Assembly: GCA_935421135.1 (NCBI GenBank)
Contig: OW285187.1
Coordinates: 13,293,929-13,357,928, forward strand
Source: Bugulina stolonifera
Taxonomy: Eukaryota > Bryozoa > Gymnolaemata > Cheilostomatida > Bugulidae
Length of the DNA: 64,000 nt
Direction of reading: 5' to 3'
Part shown: in pieces, positions 51,430 through 63,208 of the stretch
Numbering within the stretch: position 1 is the first letter of the stretch
How the letters are laid out: every line of letters begins with the position of its first letter
Position numbers and translations under genes: made by a program
The notes under the pieces: model-generated
What the model was told of the DNA's origin: nothing
The model's database searches: none
What the model saw: only the letters and a program-made list of their open reading frames with translations

Positions 51430-51684
51430 CAGAGCTCGGGCTATGCTATACAGAGCTCGGGCTATGCTATACAGAGCTCGGGCTATGCTATACAGAGCTC
51501 GGGCTATGCTATACAGAGCTCGGGCTATGCTATACAGAGCTCGGGCTATGCTATACAGAGCTCGGGCTATGCTATACAGAGCTCGGGCTATGCTATACAG
51601 AGCTCGGCCTATGCTATACAGAGCTCGGCCTATGCTATACAGAGCTCGGGCTATGCTATACAGAGCTCGGGCTATGCTATACAG
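51430..51684. repeat. 21-bp minisatellite, 12 copies
   Basis: Twelve units start at a strict 21-base spacing (AGCTCG at 51433, 51454 and so on to 51664), each made of CAGAGCTCGGG plus CTATGCTATA. Ten are identical. The adjacent units at 51601 and 51622 share the same change (CGGCC for CGGGC), so that variant was copied with the array. A degenerate thirteenth unit (CAGAACTCC) ends it. Since 21 is divisible by three, both strands read open: MLYRARA repeats on plus, LYSIARA repeats on minus. Confidence 0.97.
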
Positions 51685-54600
51685 AACTCCACCTATTCCA
51701 CAGTTACTGAGTGAAGTGAAGAGTGCTCCTGTACTTTGTACAATCTTAGCTGTGGAAAATATTATTTTTATCATCATTATTGTTTGTCCACATTGTAAAC
51801 TCTGAGTCTAGACCTTGTGAGTTATGAAAACTATAATTATATTATATATCATGTAGTTGGAAGCAGGTACCCTATAATCTTCAGTCTGCACTCTATAGTC
51901 TACTGACTGATATAACAAACAAGGCAGTTGAAAGCTGACCACAGCTGTAGGTGCTGTCAGTGTATTGAGTGGATGCATGCCAGGGTTAATGATGCACATA
52001 ATTCTTCTATACAGTTGGCTGTTCATCTTGTATAATAGAATATGGATTAGCTAGCTAGTTATATGGTAAATAGTATAAATAATATTACTAATTATGTGCT
52101 GTAATGTAATAATCAATTCAAAGCAATTAGCTACAATGTACAAGTACAATATTAAAACATAACATACCAGTATTATTAGTATTCTAACTTTATTTTATTA
52201 TCTTTATTTTATGCCACTATTTATATTTAAAAACTTCAATATGACAATAGTATGTTATTGGTCTGCTCACGTAGGCTAACTGTTACCATCCCTCACCTTA
52301 TGACACAGAATGTCATAACTCCAAACTAATTTCCTCCACAAAAGCCTAAACTCATCTAGTTCCACATTAGAAGCTGTATGAGGGGAAGAAATGCTGTAGT
52401 GTTGTAGTACTTTTGTATATTTAGAGTATACATGTATTATACATGTACATATGAATGTAGGTCAAGGGTGGGAGAGCAATAAAGTGAGACAGAGTCTCGT
52501 TCGTAACTGGATGTTTTCCAGCTGACGTAGTATTTGGGGCGAACTAGTATGTACACTACATATACCATGTAGTCATAGGCCTAAACTTATACCTATTATA
52601 TCAACGTAGAGTTTTGTCTGTAGCCCACATTTAGAATACAAAGCTGTTGGTATTGTTATACAAACTATGCAGATATCAAATATTCCATAGACTTGGTCTC
52701 CTACTAAAGAAAGTAAGCATATGGTTTGCAAGTGGACAACTAATAGCATTTTCAGTTTTCTAGTCCAATAGCAGCATATAAGTACATTGTTGTACCAACA
52801 TGTGCATAATTGTGTATACACAATAGACATGTACTACTACAATAATACAGTACGTTCACTGTAGAAGTATCACCCAATATAACCAATATTATTTTGTATT
52901 CTCTGATAAGTATCAGGGATACTGGAGTGTGTCTGATCAATATATAATCAATATGGGTAGAGGTAAATATAACATAATAATATAATATCTATAGCATACG
53001 ATATTCACTGTACTGTAGTGTATTTAAATATAGCAAACCCTATCGATATAGGCCTACATATATTATACAATTATAATACAGATAATATATAACTGGTGGC
53101 TTGGAGAGTAAATAGGCACTGAGGCTTATTTATTATTACAGTCATATCATGTTATGTATTCTATTGTCCACCATAAAAAAGTCAATATAATTCAATGCTG
53201 CCAGTAAATTTCAATGAAAACAAGCGTAAAGATCACTATTATATATTATATTCACCTATTATAATACCGCTGTTCATTATAAATTCAGAAGTGCTGACTG
53301 AACAACTTTTCTAATAATAGTAATAATTATATATACACTTATCAAACATCAACTTACGTATTATGCAATTCAAACTAGGACTTATAAAAGCAAATATTTA
53401 ATTGTAATAAACCATCTAAGTGTTTAGTGTTAAATTCTGTTTAGAATAAATTACAATTTTTATTATTATTACGTTATTGTACACGCATACTTTTAAATTT
53501 TATAGATTTTAAGCACGGAAACTTTAATCGTGTGAAAATTTATTAGTTCAAAATCATGCTTGCGTTTCACCGGGGGTTTTGGTGGGTCATAGCCTAAGGC
53601 GCTGCTGTAGGCCTAGGCAGTAAGCTTCACAGAAACACTGCTCATTACTGCTGCTGCTTCTGCTTCAGGGTTGAACAGCCTATTGATTTCCTACATGCAA
53701 TGTTGTATGTAGTAGAGGCAGCATCACTAATGTAATGATGTTTATGCCATAAACCTTACTGCCTTTTTAGGGAGAATCCAAATTGTTATGCCAGTGTTAT
53801 TGTTTTTATGCTGAGAGAATCTTCATCATAAAATTCACATCACAATGATATCGAAACTGTAAAAAATATCATGCAAACTTGTCGGGAAAATTTGGAAGGA
53901 GTATTTTTAGTTGTGTGTATAGAGTATAATACTAGTGACCCAATATGATGTAGGATAAGTAGGGTATCATTTCACAACATAATCCGTGCATAGTCTAGCC
54001 CAACTATACTTACTATTGGTAGAAGGTTTCACTAGTTAGACTGTAAACCAGTTAGTTAATTGCTTTGAGGATGTTTAGAGCTATTTCCTTGTGACACCTA
54101 TTTATATAGTATACTTTTTAGTTGCCATATTGAATACGGAATAGAGGCTGTGCAGTATGCTTCAATTATTGATTATAACAAATATGATTTGTAATGATGT
54201 AACTCTTCCACAGACAGTAGTAACCATTGATTGTAAAATAGTGCTGTATTATACGTGTGTATAACGTAAATTTACAAATTACATTTATATGTAACGCACA
54301 TCATAAGAAAGTAGTCTCAAACTCAGCCTAATCATATTTACACAGTGTAAAGTGTACTCCATTCTGTACATGGTTAGACACTGTACATATCTACGTATGT
54401 GTGTACTGAACTCACTGGCTGATTAGTAACACCTACACACTGTTGTTTGTAGATGTACATGAACATAAAAATATTATACTGGTTTGATATGCTTTAGCCT
54501 GATATTCTAACTCTTTATACATCTGAGGTTGGACTGTTTGAATAACATTGGCTCGAAGCAAGAAAGAATCTCAATATTTATAGTACTACGCAAGCAGTCA

Positions 54601-57600
54601 AGTACTAATGTGTAGATAACTCCTTATTCATTGCATATCATGACTTGGCAGCCTGCATGCAATATCCACGTTGGTATAGATAAGCAGCATTACATAAGCA
54701 CCTCTATAATGGCACTGTGTGTCTAATGCACAGTCACATGTAAACTGTATCTCTCATTTGGATTGATTTAATTTTTAGACATCGGTGAACAAACTGAGCA
54801 GCTGACGAATGTCTGGAGTTATTGGATGGTCGGTATATAAGTATTGAGTAAACGGAGCCGTAAATCCTTAGTGACTCTACGCCCTCAAATCTAATCAGTA
54901 ATATGGCTTAAAGGAAGAAAGCTGTAGGTTCCATATTACTACCAGTAGAGTGGTTGCTTTAGAAGAGAATATTCGGTCTAATCAATGTACAGCCTAAACA
55001 GCAGCTAGAAAATATCAATAATTTTGCACTTTTATTCGACAACAGACTACACAATAAGTTGATTGTAACATTTTCAGTTTTTCTACAGTGTAATCTACAA
55101 TAATTTGTCTTCTGCTACTTCAAAACTTGCTCAGAAATCCGCAAATATTGCAAGTCTCCAGCATAATGCTATCATTGGTAACTCACTTTTGCATTTTATC
55201 TAATAGTAACTAACACCCTATCTTTTCTTCCAATACTGCTACATATTTGTAACAGGTGATTGCAAATTAATTAATTGAAAATATTACACTGAACTGCTCT
55301 ACCTTGTGCATCTCCCACCCACTCAAGGTCAATATATAGGGCTTACGAAGTTGTAGTTATTTCCCCTGACCAACCTGAAACTATTTACCTTTTCAATTGT
55401 ATATATTATTATTATTATCGCAATAAGTCAGGATATGTTAATATTTTTGTTCTAAATGTTGGCTGCTGCGGCTAACGGTCTAGCAGAGTGCCGGCACTTC
55501 AGCATGCCCAATCTAGTCTTTCCAAATCAAACTTGTAAGCTACTATGTTGAAGCCAACATAGAACGATATAGTATATTTACAAAATACGACATACATGTA
55601 TATGGAACTGTGTAGTAGTATCTTAATGAATTGCTGTATATTAGAACTATTCTTTATGTCATGCATCATTCTATGAGTAACAATATAAGTCTGGTGATAA
55701 ATCAGATTTTCTGCTGACTTTTTAACCAAATCATGTTTATTTTTAAATTGAGTACCTGTACTATAATAATATTATAATATAGACAATAACCAAAGAAATT
55801 CTAGATAAATTGAGTAGAGAATTGCCGTTTATATTTCAGTTGTTACTGTATTCAATGTAATAAATAATTTTTACCTAGTACAAGTACACCGTTATTTTAT
55901 AAAGGTCATAAGCTGAAGGTAGGCGTCAATATACGAGGTACTACATAATACATTATTACTTGTACGAACATCAAAGTAAGTGCAACCTTTACTAAGAATA
56001 ATTTAAATTTCCCTTTGCTTGATTCCCATAATACATTCGCATGTGCGTCTATTAAAACCTGTGAATTGTCATCACTCATATACAATGCATAGTTATAGGC
56101 TACGCTAAACTGTCCTGGTACCAAGTATCGATACTTGAGCTCTAATCAGGTCAAGACCAAACATTGACATCTACAATTCAATTATCTTCTCCCTAATTCA
56201 CACTTGTGCTAGTGCCTGCTTTCTACTTCTGCACACTTTCCAACACTCAGGCAGGCGTCAGAGCGAGTATGGCTACCTGTATGTTAGCAGGACAGTGTAA
56301 CAGTTGACACAAATGTACTGTACAAACTGATACATACTCGTACATGTATACATGTGCTATTTAATTGTTTATTGCTAATGTTCCCATGTGCACTAAATAT
56401 ACAGATGTCTTCACTGAGCAGCAAGATAGACAATACAATGTCATGATGTGTAAACATAGAAGATAATTTACATGTATGTATGTGTGCACAGCATAAGCAG
56501 TGGGATAACAAACTATAATATGATATACATGTAAATGGGCAGCACATTGCCCTACATTGTACATGTATATTTGCAATGCTGGTAGGATAGTAAATAACAT
56601 TGTTGTTTATTAATTTCAGGTATTGCAGATTAAAGTTTCTGCATTGAAAAGTAATTATTGTAAGATTTAATGTATTTGATATACCTGGGAGGTGGAGCTG
56701 TGTAATTGCATGATTTGTAGTGAGGTGTTGATTGACAGAAATGATATTATAATATAGACTAGCTGCTAGCATGAGAAGATGCTAGGCTATGTACATAACA
56801 TGTATGCTACTTTGTTACAATAGAAGTCAGTTACTAAATAGAGTCAGTAGTATGCCTGTTCTAATGTACATGTTATGTAACCTACTTACACAAACATATA
56901 CGTACACCTAAATAGGACACCACTTCCACATGTAGAATACTAACTGTGTGTGTATACTATGCCTACTTTATACAAGCACATCTATTCTACACACCTGTTT
57001 AACTACAGTGTGAAGTATATTACAACTATTATATCTTTACATGGTGTACATAGTCATGTTGTTTATACAAGTCATGTAGACTGCTGGTTGCAAATAATTT
57101 AATGTTTGTTTTATTTGGGAAAACTACTTGTGCAATAAAGCACTAATATGCATAAATAATTAAGCATAAGTCTAGTAAAGAAATATAATTTGAATAATGA
57201 AACCTTTCTGCATTGAGGGTAACAAATAATATATTTTAGAGTCATTATCTGACAACACATACAAAATTACTCCATAGTCCAATATTATCCACCAAAACCC
57301 TCTAGGAATATGTGAATAGATCAGTTATAATACATGTAGTTCTATATGAGCACAGGTAAACAAGTAAACAGGTAGTGAGATGGAGTCTTCAAATAATACT
57401 AATAGTAGTGAAGGCCGAATAGTAAGGCAATATGTACATGTACATAGTTCTAGGAATTATCTATACACATTAGAGTTGTAAATCTACTATACAATAAAAG
57501 CATTCCTTCTGGCTCTGGTTATTATTACTACTGGTTTGATAACACAGGTAGAGCTGCATACTACAATAGAAATGTCTGTGTAGGTCGTAATAAAGTTGAA

Positions 57601-57638
57601 TCTACAATAACACAATCCATTTTTACACATATACATAC

Positions 57639-57701
57639 ATGTACATGTATATTTATAATATAGGTGACTATTATACCTATATTATAAATATACATGTACA
57701 T
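57639..57701. repeat. Inverted repeat, 27-bp arms, 9-base loop
   Basis: The arm 57639-57665 (ATGTACATGTATATTTATAA, then TATAGGT) is the exact complement of 57675-57701, with GACTATTAT as the loop. It sits directly left of the GTACGTC minisatellite. It has no coding content. Confidence 0.88.
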
Positions 57702-57716
57702 AATATGTATATTATA

Positions 57717-57788
57717 CGTCGGTACGTCTGTACGCCTGTACGTCGGTACGTCTGTACATCTGTACGTCGGTACGTCTGTAAGTGGTAC
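57717..57788. repeat. 24-bp minisatellite built from 8-base subunits
   Basis: Three 24-base units, each CGTCGGTA plus CGTCTGTA plus a third octamer (CGCCTGTA, CATCTGTA, AGTGGTAC-like). The 8-base substructure CGTCNGTA shows a two-level, higher-order repeat. The CG content is unusual for this AT-rich area. Confidence 0.88.
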
Positions 57789-58576
57789 TGTATATGAAAT
57801 CTGTCTCCTTCCTTTATGATTCATATAATGTGTACGTACAAGTGTAATGTATACACCTTATATCACAATACACTCTGACAATGCATCGAACAATGAATAG
57901 TTCAATTTTATGTCCAACATCGATAAAATGAGGCAAGTGTTAAATAAATGTATAATAATGGTATAATAATGAAGCTGGCAAGTCATTTGCTTGTTGTAGA
58001 TAGGCAGATATTGACTGGTGTAATTACTGTATAAGCCAGTGCATTCATTTACTGCTACATTCCTGTATACACTGTATATATAGTTTATACTGCGGTATAC
58101 TATGCTGTATTACTACTATGATGAATACTGTATTACAACTGTATATAACATCGTATTACTACATGTTCCATAATTATATAACTGTATACAGTGTATTACT
58201 ACCATACATTATATTGTATTACTATTAACAAAATAATTGTATTCATGTCAAAATCCACTATAACTGTTTATAGAGCATATTACACGTATGTTCAGTACCT
58301 TTTACTACTTGTATTATAATATAGTATAGCTTCTTATTTTACTCAAATAGGCTGAGAGAAAGATATTTACTAACATCATTATACAACAAGTTAAGTGCAG
58401 AAGTAGAGAAATTTGAGATAGCCTTTATTCTATGTCAAAATTGAAGCAGAGAAAATTGTCAACTCTATATCTTATTGGTTGGCAGCCCTTACCCCAAACC
58501 CCAACCATGAATAAGGAACTATGATTATTCAAATTTCTCCACAACTGCATCTGACAAGATACAACATGGATAATAT

Positions 58577-58667
58577 GGTAGGCTATACTGTAGCCTGTAA
58601 ACCTATGGTAGGCTATAGTGTAGTGTAGCCTGTATTTAACCTGTGGTAGGCTATTATAGTGTAGCCT
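58577..58667. repeat. GGTAGGCTA minisatellite, three units
   Basis: Units begin GGTAGGCTATA at 58577, 58607 and 58645, each followed by GTAGCCTGTA. The two halves (TAGGCTA and TGTAGCCT) make each unit a small inverted repeat. Another GGTAGGCTATC lies at 58976, on the far side of the element at 58677-58958, which suggests that the element was inserted into this repeat. Confidence 0.75.
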
Positions 58668-58968
58668 GTAGTAGACCAGTGTTCGAAGTGGAACAAATGA
58701 GGTGGGTACACGGTGCATGCAGTCTTACAGATTTATTATTGTATTGTTATCCGCATAATCTTATATTAGCTAAGAAATTATGCTCTGGTGAGATTTGAAC
58801 CCAAGACCTTATGATTGATAGTCAAGCACTCTACCACTATACTATCAGGTCCACAGTGACTGTAAGGGGGAAACTTGTTATTAAAATTAAAGTAACCACT
58901 AAAATTGAGGTGGGTACACACTGTATACTCCCGTATAACCACACTTCGAACACTGCTGGTAGTAGACC
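58668..58968. mobile_element. hAT-like MITE with internal tRNA-like sequence
   Basis: Terminal inverted repeats CAGTGTTCGAAGTG (58677-58690) and CACTTCGAACACTG (58942-58955) enclose about 280 bp with no transposase frame. Direct repeats GTAGTAGACC lie at 58668-58677 and 58959-58968. CAGTG ends and a duplication of about 8-10 bp are typical of hAT elements; the right side has three extra bases (CTG) before the duplication. Inside, on the minus strand at 58781-58854, is a tRNA-like block: GTATAGTGGTAGAGTGCTTG (A-box/D-arm-like) and GGTTCAAATC (B box), about 73 nt long, but with an acceptor stem that does not pair. GAGGTGGGTACAC occurs twice (58699 and 58908). Confidence 0.72.
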
Positions 58969-59387
58969 TGTCAGTGGTAGGCTATCTTATCCCATATTCT
59001 ACCACGTTATTTACATGCTGTATAGCTGATCAGATGATTCTACTGCATATCCTCACTCTCTAATCAGTAGTGGGGTGACATGTTACACTAATATACATAA
59101 CACAATTATAACAGCATAATCCCATTATATTGTCAATGCTGCTGATTTACCAGCCCATCGGACAATAATTTCACATTTTCACTTCACTGCTGCTGACACT
59201 CAACGCTGTTAGCCAACAGGAAGCCACGATGTCCGGAATGCGGAGAATCTGTAGAATGGAATCGCTCACGTAACATGCTGAACATTACAATGTTCGTGCA
59301 ACTTAGGCATTTTGTTATAGGTACAAATTTGTTATACCAGCAAGTCTATTTAATTAATTCTGAATTTAACATTAAATGTTCTCTCAA

Positions 59388-59468
59388 ATTGGTGGCGCTG
59401 TTGGTTAGTGCTTGCAGCAATAGCGCAAATTATCTGCCAGAAACCGGGTTGAACTCTCACCATTGGCT
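59388..59468 (+). repeat. tRNA-like (SINE head?) sequence
   Basis: GGTGGCGCTGTTGGTTAGTG resembles a SINE head with an A box, and GGGTTGAACTCTCACC a B box, spaced about 40 bases apart. No cloverleaf acceptor stem forms and no second copy was found in the window, so it is either a SINE head fragment or a decayed tRNA. Confidence 0.4.
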
Positions 59469-60363
59469 ACAGAGTTTGAATTATGAAGGCGTCCTGTGTC
59501 ATGCAACTTTAACCTTGCACAGTACAGTACAGTACTATCGCGTACAATGTTGAGTACCAGGTTAAATTTTAGTATGAAAAATTTAATTTTCGAATTCTCT
59601 GATAATGAAGTGAGGTTTATGTTCAAGTTCAACCTCATGAACTGTTTAACCTAAGGTCAAATAATAATAATTTAATAACTACACAAAGTCTTCTACACTT
59701 TTGTTATAACCGCAACAGAACTAACTTCCCTTTTATTCAAATATATAAACTATTAGAATGTCGGATTACTTGCCCGTTAACGTAACAGGCAGCTACATGT
59801 GGAATTCTACTGTATTTTGTGGGATTTCATCCCCATATTGTAAGTTAAAATCAAACCTACATGCCCAGTGCATGTCAACCTAACATTGGTGCATGCACCT
59901 GGTATATGCACATACAGTACCAAGAGCATTGGTAAAAACGGATGTAGCTAACTTACATGATTGTATAGGATGCGGCTGGTGAGATGAACTTGTCTTATAG
60001 GACTGACCTCTAACACATTGTTTGGTGAACCAAATCTTATTAGTCATGGATATCTGTAGTTGAGAACATGACTTACATGTGATGATGTACAGCAAAACAT
60101 TTTCAACTTTAATATTACATACATGTGTTATATTCTAAAAGTATGTTTGAAGGTTAATAAAATTAAAGTTCAACATTATTCATTTATTCTATCGCCTGGC
60201 AACAATGAATAAGCACATGCCATGCAATGTTCAAATTATTTTATTGCTGATTAAATAAATAAATGATATAATTTTTGCTGTAACTGTCCGGCTCAACTTT
60301 TCAAATAAAATACAATTCTTACCTTTGAGTATATTATGGGCTAGTCAAGAAACACAACTCACC

Positions 60364-63208
60364 ATGTTACACGAAGACGCATTGTCAGAGTTCTATCTCA
60401 TGTCTAAATATGGGCAGATATTCCGTATGAAGCTGATAGAGCATCTAAAACCTGCACAAGGTCTATCTTCATCATCTAGAACGTAAGCAATTTACTGAGA
60501 CAGCTCTATGCTGTATAAGTGGGATCTGCTTGGGGTCGGAATTCAAAATGATAGTCCACCAGTTCGTGGCACCAGACTAATCTGCCTTAATGATTTTGGA
60601 AGTTTATATACAATTTACATTGTACTCTTGTTGATTGCCTTTAATTTGTAGAGTTCAGAGTTTTTTTAAAAATAATAATCGTAATTAAACATGTAGGTTG
60701 CACAACTAAACAGATGTGATTTTGTAAATGGCTAAATTGTGCATGTAATCTAACAGGACTAGAGAATGGTAGTTGGTCATTGAGTACACATGTGTAGAAT
60801 TTAAACTAACTACATGACAATACGTACAACTCTACTCGAAGGTAGAAAGTGTTTTTAAACATTATATATCACTTTTTCTGTTTTGCCTGAGCAGTTCGAA
60901 AAAGTATATCACAAAGGATGTCTCGAAAGGAGGGTGTTTAATCATGGATAAGATAATGGCTGAAGATCCATACACTGGTATTGATTTTACAGCTTGGACT
61001 ACACAAAATCAAGTAAGTCCTGGTAATTTGCATTTGTTATATATAAGCAGACACTTAGCTTGTTCGCCAGTAGCAGTATGATCTAAGTACAGAATTATTG
61101 CATTTGCGTATGCTATGTACATTATGGTCAACGCTGACAAATAATATTGATGATGAATCTCATGGATTTGAGTGCAAGAGATGTTGACTACATTGACCTA
61201 CTATATGCCTCAGACCAGTTTCAGTTTTCTGAACAGTTTTGATGTTGATATGACGAATGTAGCAAATAATCGTTATGCTGTGGATACTCAGTTATGTACA
61301 AGACTAGAATCGAGTGGATAACTCTCATCTCTAATGTAGTGTTCAGATATGATAAACATGTGCAATTGGAATCAATTTTACTTCACAGTGTAAAGGTTTG
61401 CAGCTATGCATGTACACTGTATGTCTATCACATTATTTTAAGATATTGTAGGTGTGCCTCTAATTATATTATACTATACCATTCAATTCTCCATGAATAT
61501 TCATGCTCTTTTATGGAAGGAGGTAATATTGTAGATTCGGCTCGGTGTGACACAAATCGAGAGACGAAAGAACAGAGCAGTGATAAAACACAAAAAAGTC
61601 TATGGCTTCTTTGAACATTCAAATATCGAGTATTACCACTGTTTTCTAAGTAATACTGTGTTTTGGAGTTGTGTGCTCTTGGCTGGTCTTCTAAACATTG
61701 TGTCACAGGTTCTCTGGAATGAATATTATGAGGTATAAAAAGGAATTTTAATTTACTTGAATTTTAGTAACTTAAGCAAACATACAATATTTCCTATTCA
61801 CTTTTAAATGGTCAGGTCTTGTATGTAGGCAGGTTTAGTTAGTGAGGGAAATTAGTCAGACATCAGGTTCAGTAGTCTAGTCGGTTAATGGAATCTAGTG
61901 TAACCCAGTGCAGGACACTCAAACCCATGACTAGTGTGGGTTGGAGGTTTAAAAACTATTATTACGAATTTGAGTGCTTTATAATGCTGTACATGTAATA
62001 ATTACATGAATGGAATATACATGTATATAATACGGTATTTCATACACACCGTACGTTTCCTACACTGTACATGTATGTTCAACAATATTGCAATTGTATC
62101 ATGTAATTATGTAGCATATGATGTAATATACAGATTATTATTATTAGTGTACATGTAAAACTGTAGATCATATACGTATATATTGAACAATTGCAGCAGT
62201 TCCATGTAGATAATGCTGGTTTAATAATTTAACTCATGTAATGCTGTGCCAGTATAATTTTATTCTATACATATAGGAGTTATCCAAAGACCTATTTAAG
62301 GAGGAGAATACTGGGATATATTATCTAATAGTATACCTTGACCACCTGGTGCTGCTGACATTCCTGGTAGAGGTGATCATGTGGTCATTATATGATGGAA
62401 AGAAGTACATATTATCCTATACCTGCTGGGTCACCATACTAGCCATCTTTAGTATAGGTAAGTAGAGGAAACAGCTGTCTTTGTGAAACTAGAGCGATCG
62501 TTATTTTGTCCAAATTTTAATTTATCTGTTAGTTTTTTAAGGGGATGAATAACTTCATAGATGACTACAATGTGATCTGCCAATTGATCATGCTAAATAG
62601 CACGTTAATATTGTACCGACTTCGGCTCAGGTAGATCACTGCATTTATTCTAACATAATATAGCAAATAAAACATTTGTTATAGTTTGTGGTGCTCATAG
62701 TCTAGACTCTAGACTCTTCTAACTCTGTACATATAGACATGTCCTGTATACTTATACCTACCAACATTTAGATCTTGCCTTCTAAACAATTAACAGGTGA
62801 AATGATTTGTTTTCTAACTTCAATATTATGTTTTGCCTTTGCAAGTGCAATCACGGTGTTAATTAGTTTATTGGTTTTGTTAACTATTGTTAATGTTATG
62901 TTATTGCTATAATAAGATTGTAAAATAATAATCCAATGACAATGTTGTGCAATTTGGAGCTACCTTTTCTCAACCAACAGTTTTAATATAAGAAGACATA
63001 TTCAAATAAAATCTTCAGACACTGTACATACCCAGTTAGTGCGTCAATTATGTTGACGTGAAATACTGTGATGGAGCAGCCAGCCAGCAACACCACCCGG
63101 CCAACATACGCCGAAGTGATTAAGAAGGCTTTAATGACCAAACAGGTGTTGTCCCTCCTGGACAGCTCCAAGAGAGCTCTAGCCACTAGCATCCCTTGGC
63201 TAACATAA
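60364..63208 (+). CDS. Unrecognised multi-exon membrane protein
   Basis: Exons 60364-60482, 60895-61012, 61631-61732, 62277-62457 and 63084-63208 have compatible phases (2, 0, 0, 1) and together give 214 codons plus TAA. The N-terminus MLHEDALSEFYLMSKYGQIF is probably cytosolic; exon 2 contains YITKDVSKGGCLIMDKI and DPYTGIDFTAW. Exon 3 has a hydrophobic helix (VFWSCVLLAGLLNIVSQVLW). Exon 4 has two more (YLIVYLDHLVLLTFLVEVIMW and YTCWVTILAIFSI), and exon 5 a soluble tail (TYAEVIKKALMTKQVLSLLD). An acidic/aromatic S1-S3-like pattern is vaguely voltage-sensor-like, but there is no Arg-rich S4. Exon 3 has a weak acceptor (ATATCGAG), and the join to exon 5 uses an acceptor without a pyrimidine tract. 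I do not recognise the family. Exons 1, 2 and 4 are the safest parts. Confidence 0.5.

Larger units (their letters stand above)
47541..60363. other. Gene-poor, repeat-bearing 12.8-kb stretch
   Basis: The start is the 3' flank of the Kv gene. No gene could be assembled. A 162-codon minus frame at 56284-56772 is hydrophobic, Cys/Leu/Tyr-rich and overlaps other open frames, so it is taken as chance. A short CPECG-containing frame near 59215 is noted in the findings. Tandem repeats, hairpins and transposon relics are listed separately. Segments 47.6-49.2, 49.9-51.3, 51.8-57.6 and 57.8-58.5 kb show only AT-rich unique sequence with dispersed TACATGTA palindromes. Confidence 0.6.

Noticed and set aside
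51400..51805. 125- and 120-codon ORFs with LYSIARA or MLYRARA repeats
   Set aside because: A by-product of a 21-bp minisatellite, whose length keeps both strands open.
56284..56772. 162-codon minus-strand ORF
   Set aside because: Rich in Cys, Leu, Tyr and Ile with no domain or splice context, and a second overlapping frame is also open. It looks like a chance opening in AT-rich DNA.
58781..58854. Genuine tRNA gene on the minus strand
   Set aside because: A- and B-box-like motifs and length fit, but the acceptor stem and D stem do not pair, and the block lies inside a terminal-inverted-repeat element.
62277..62457. Voltage-sensor domain of an ion channel
   Set aside because: The helix pattern is suggestive, but no Arg/Lys-rich S4 or pore follows, and the gene appears to end at 63208.
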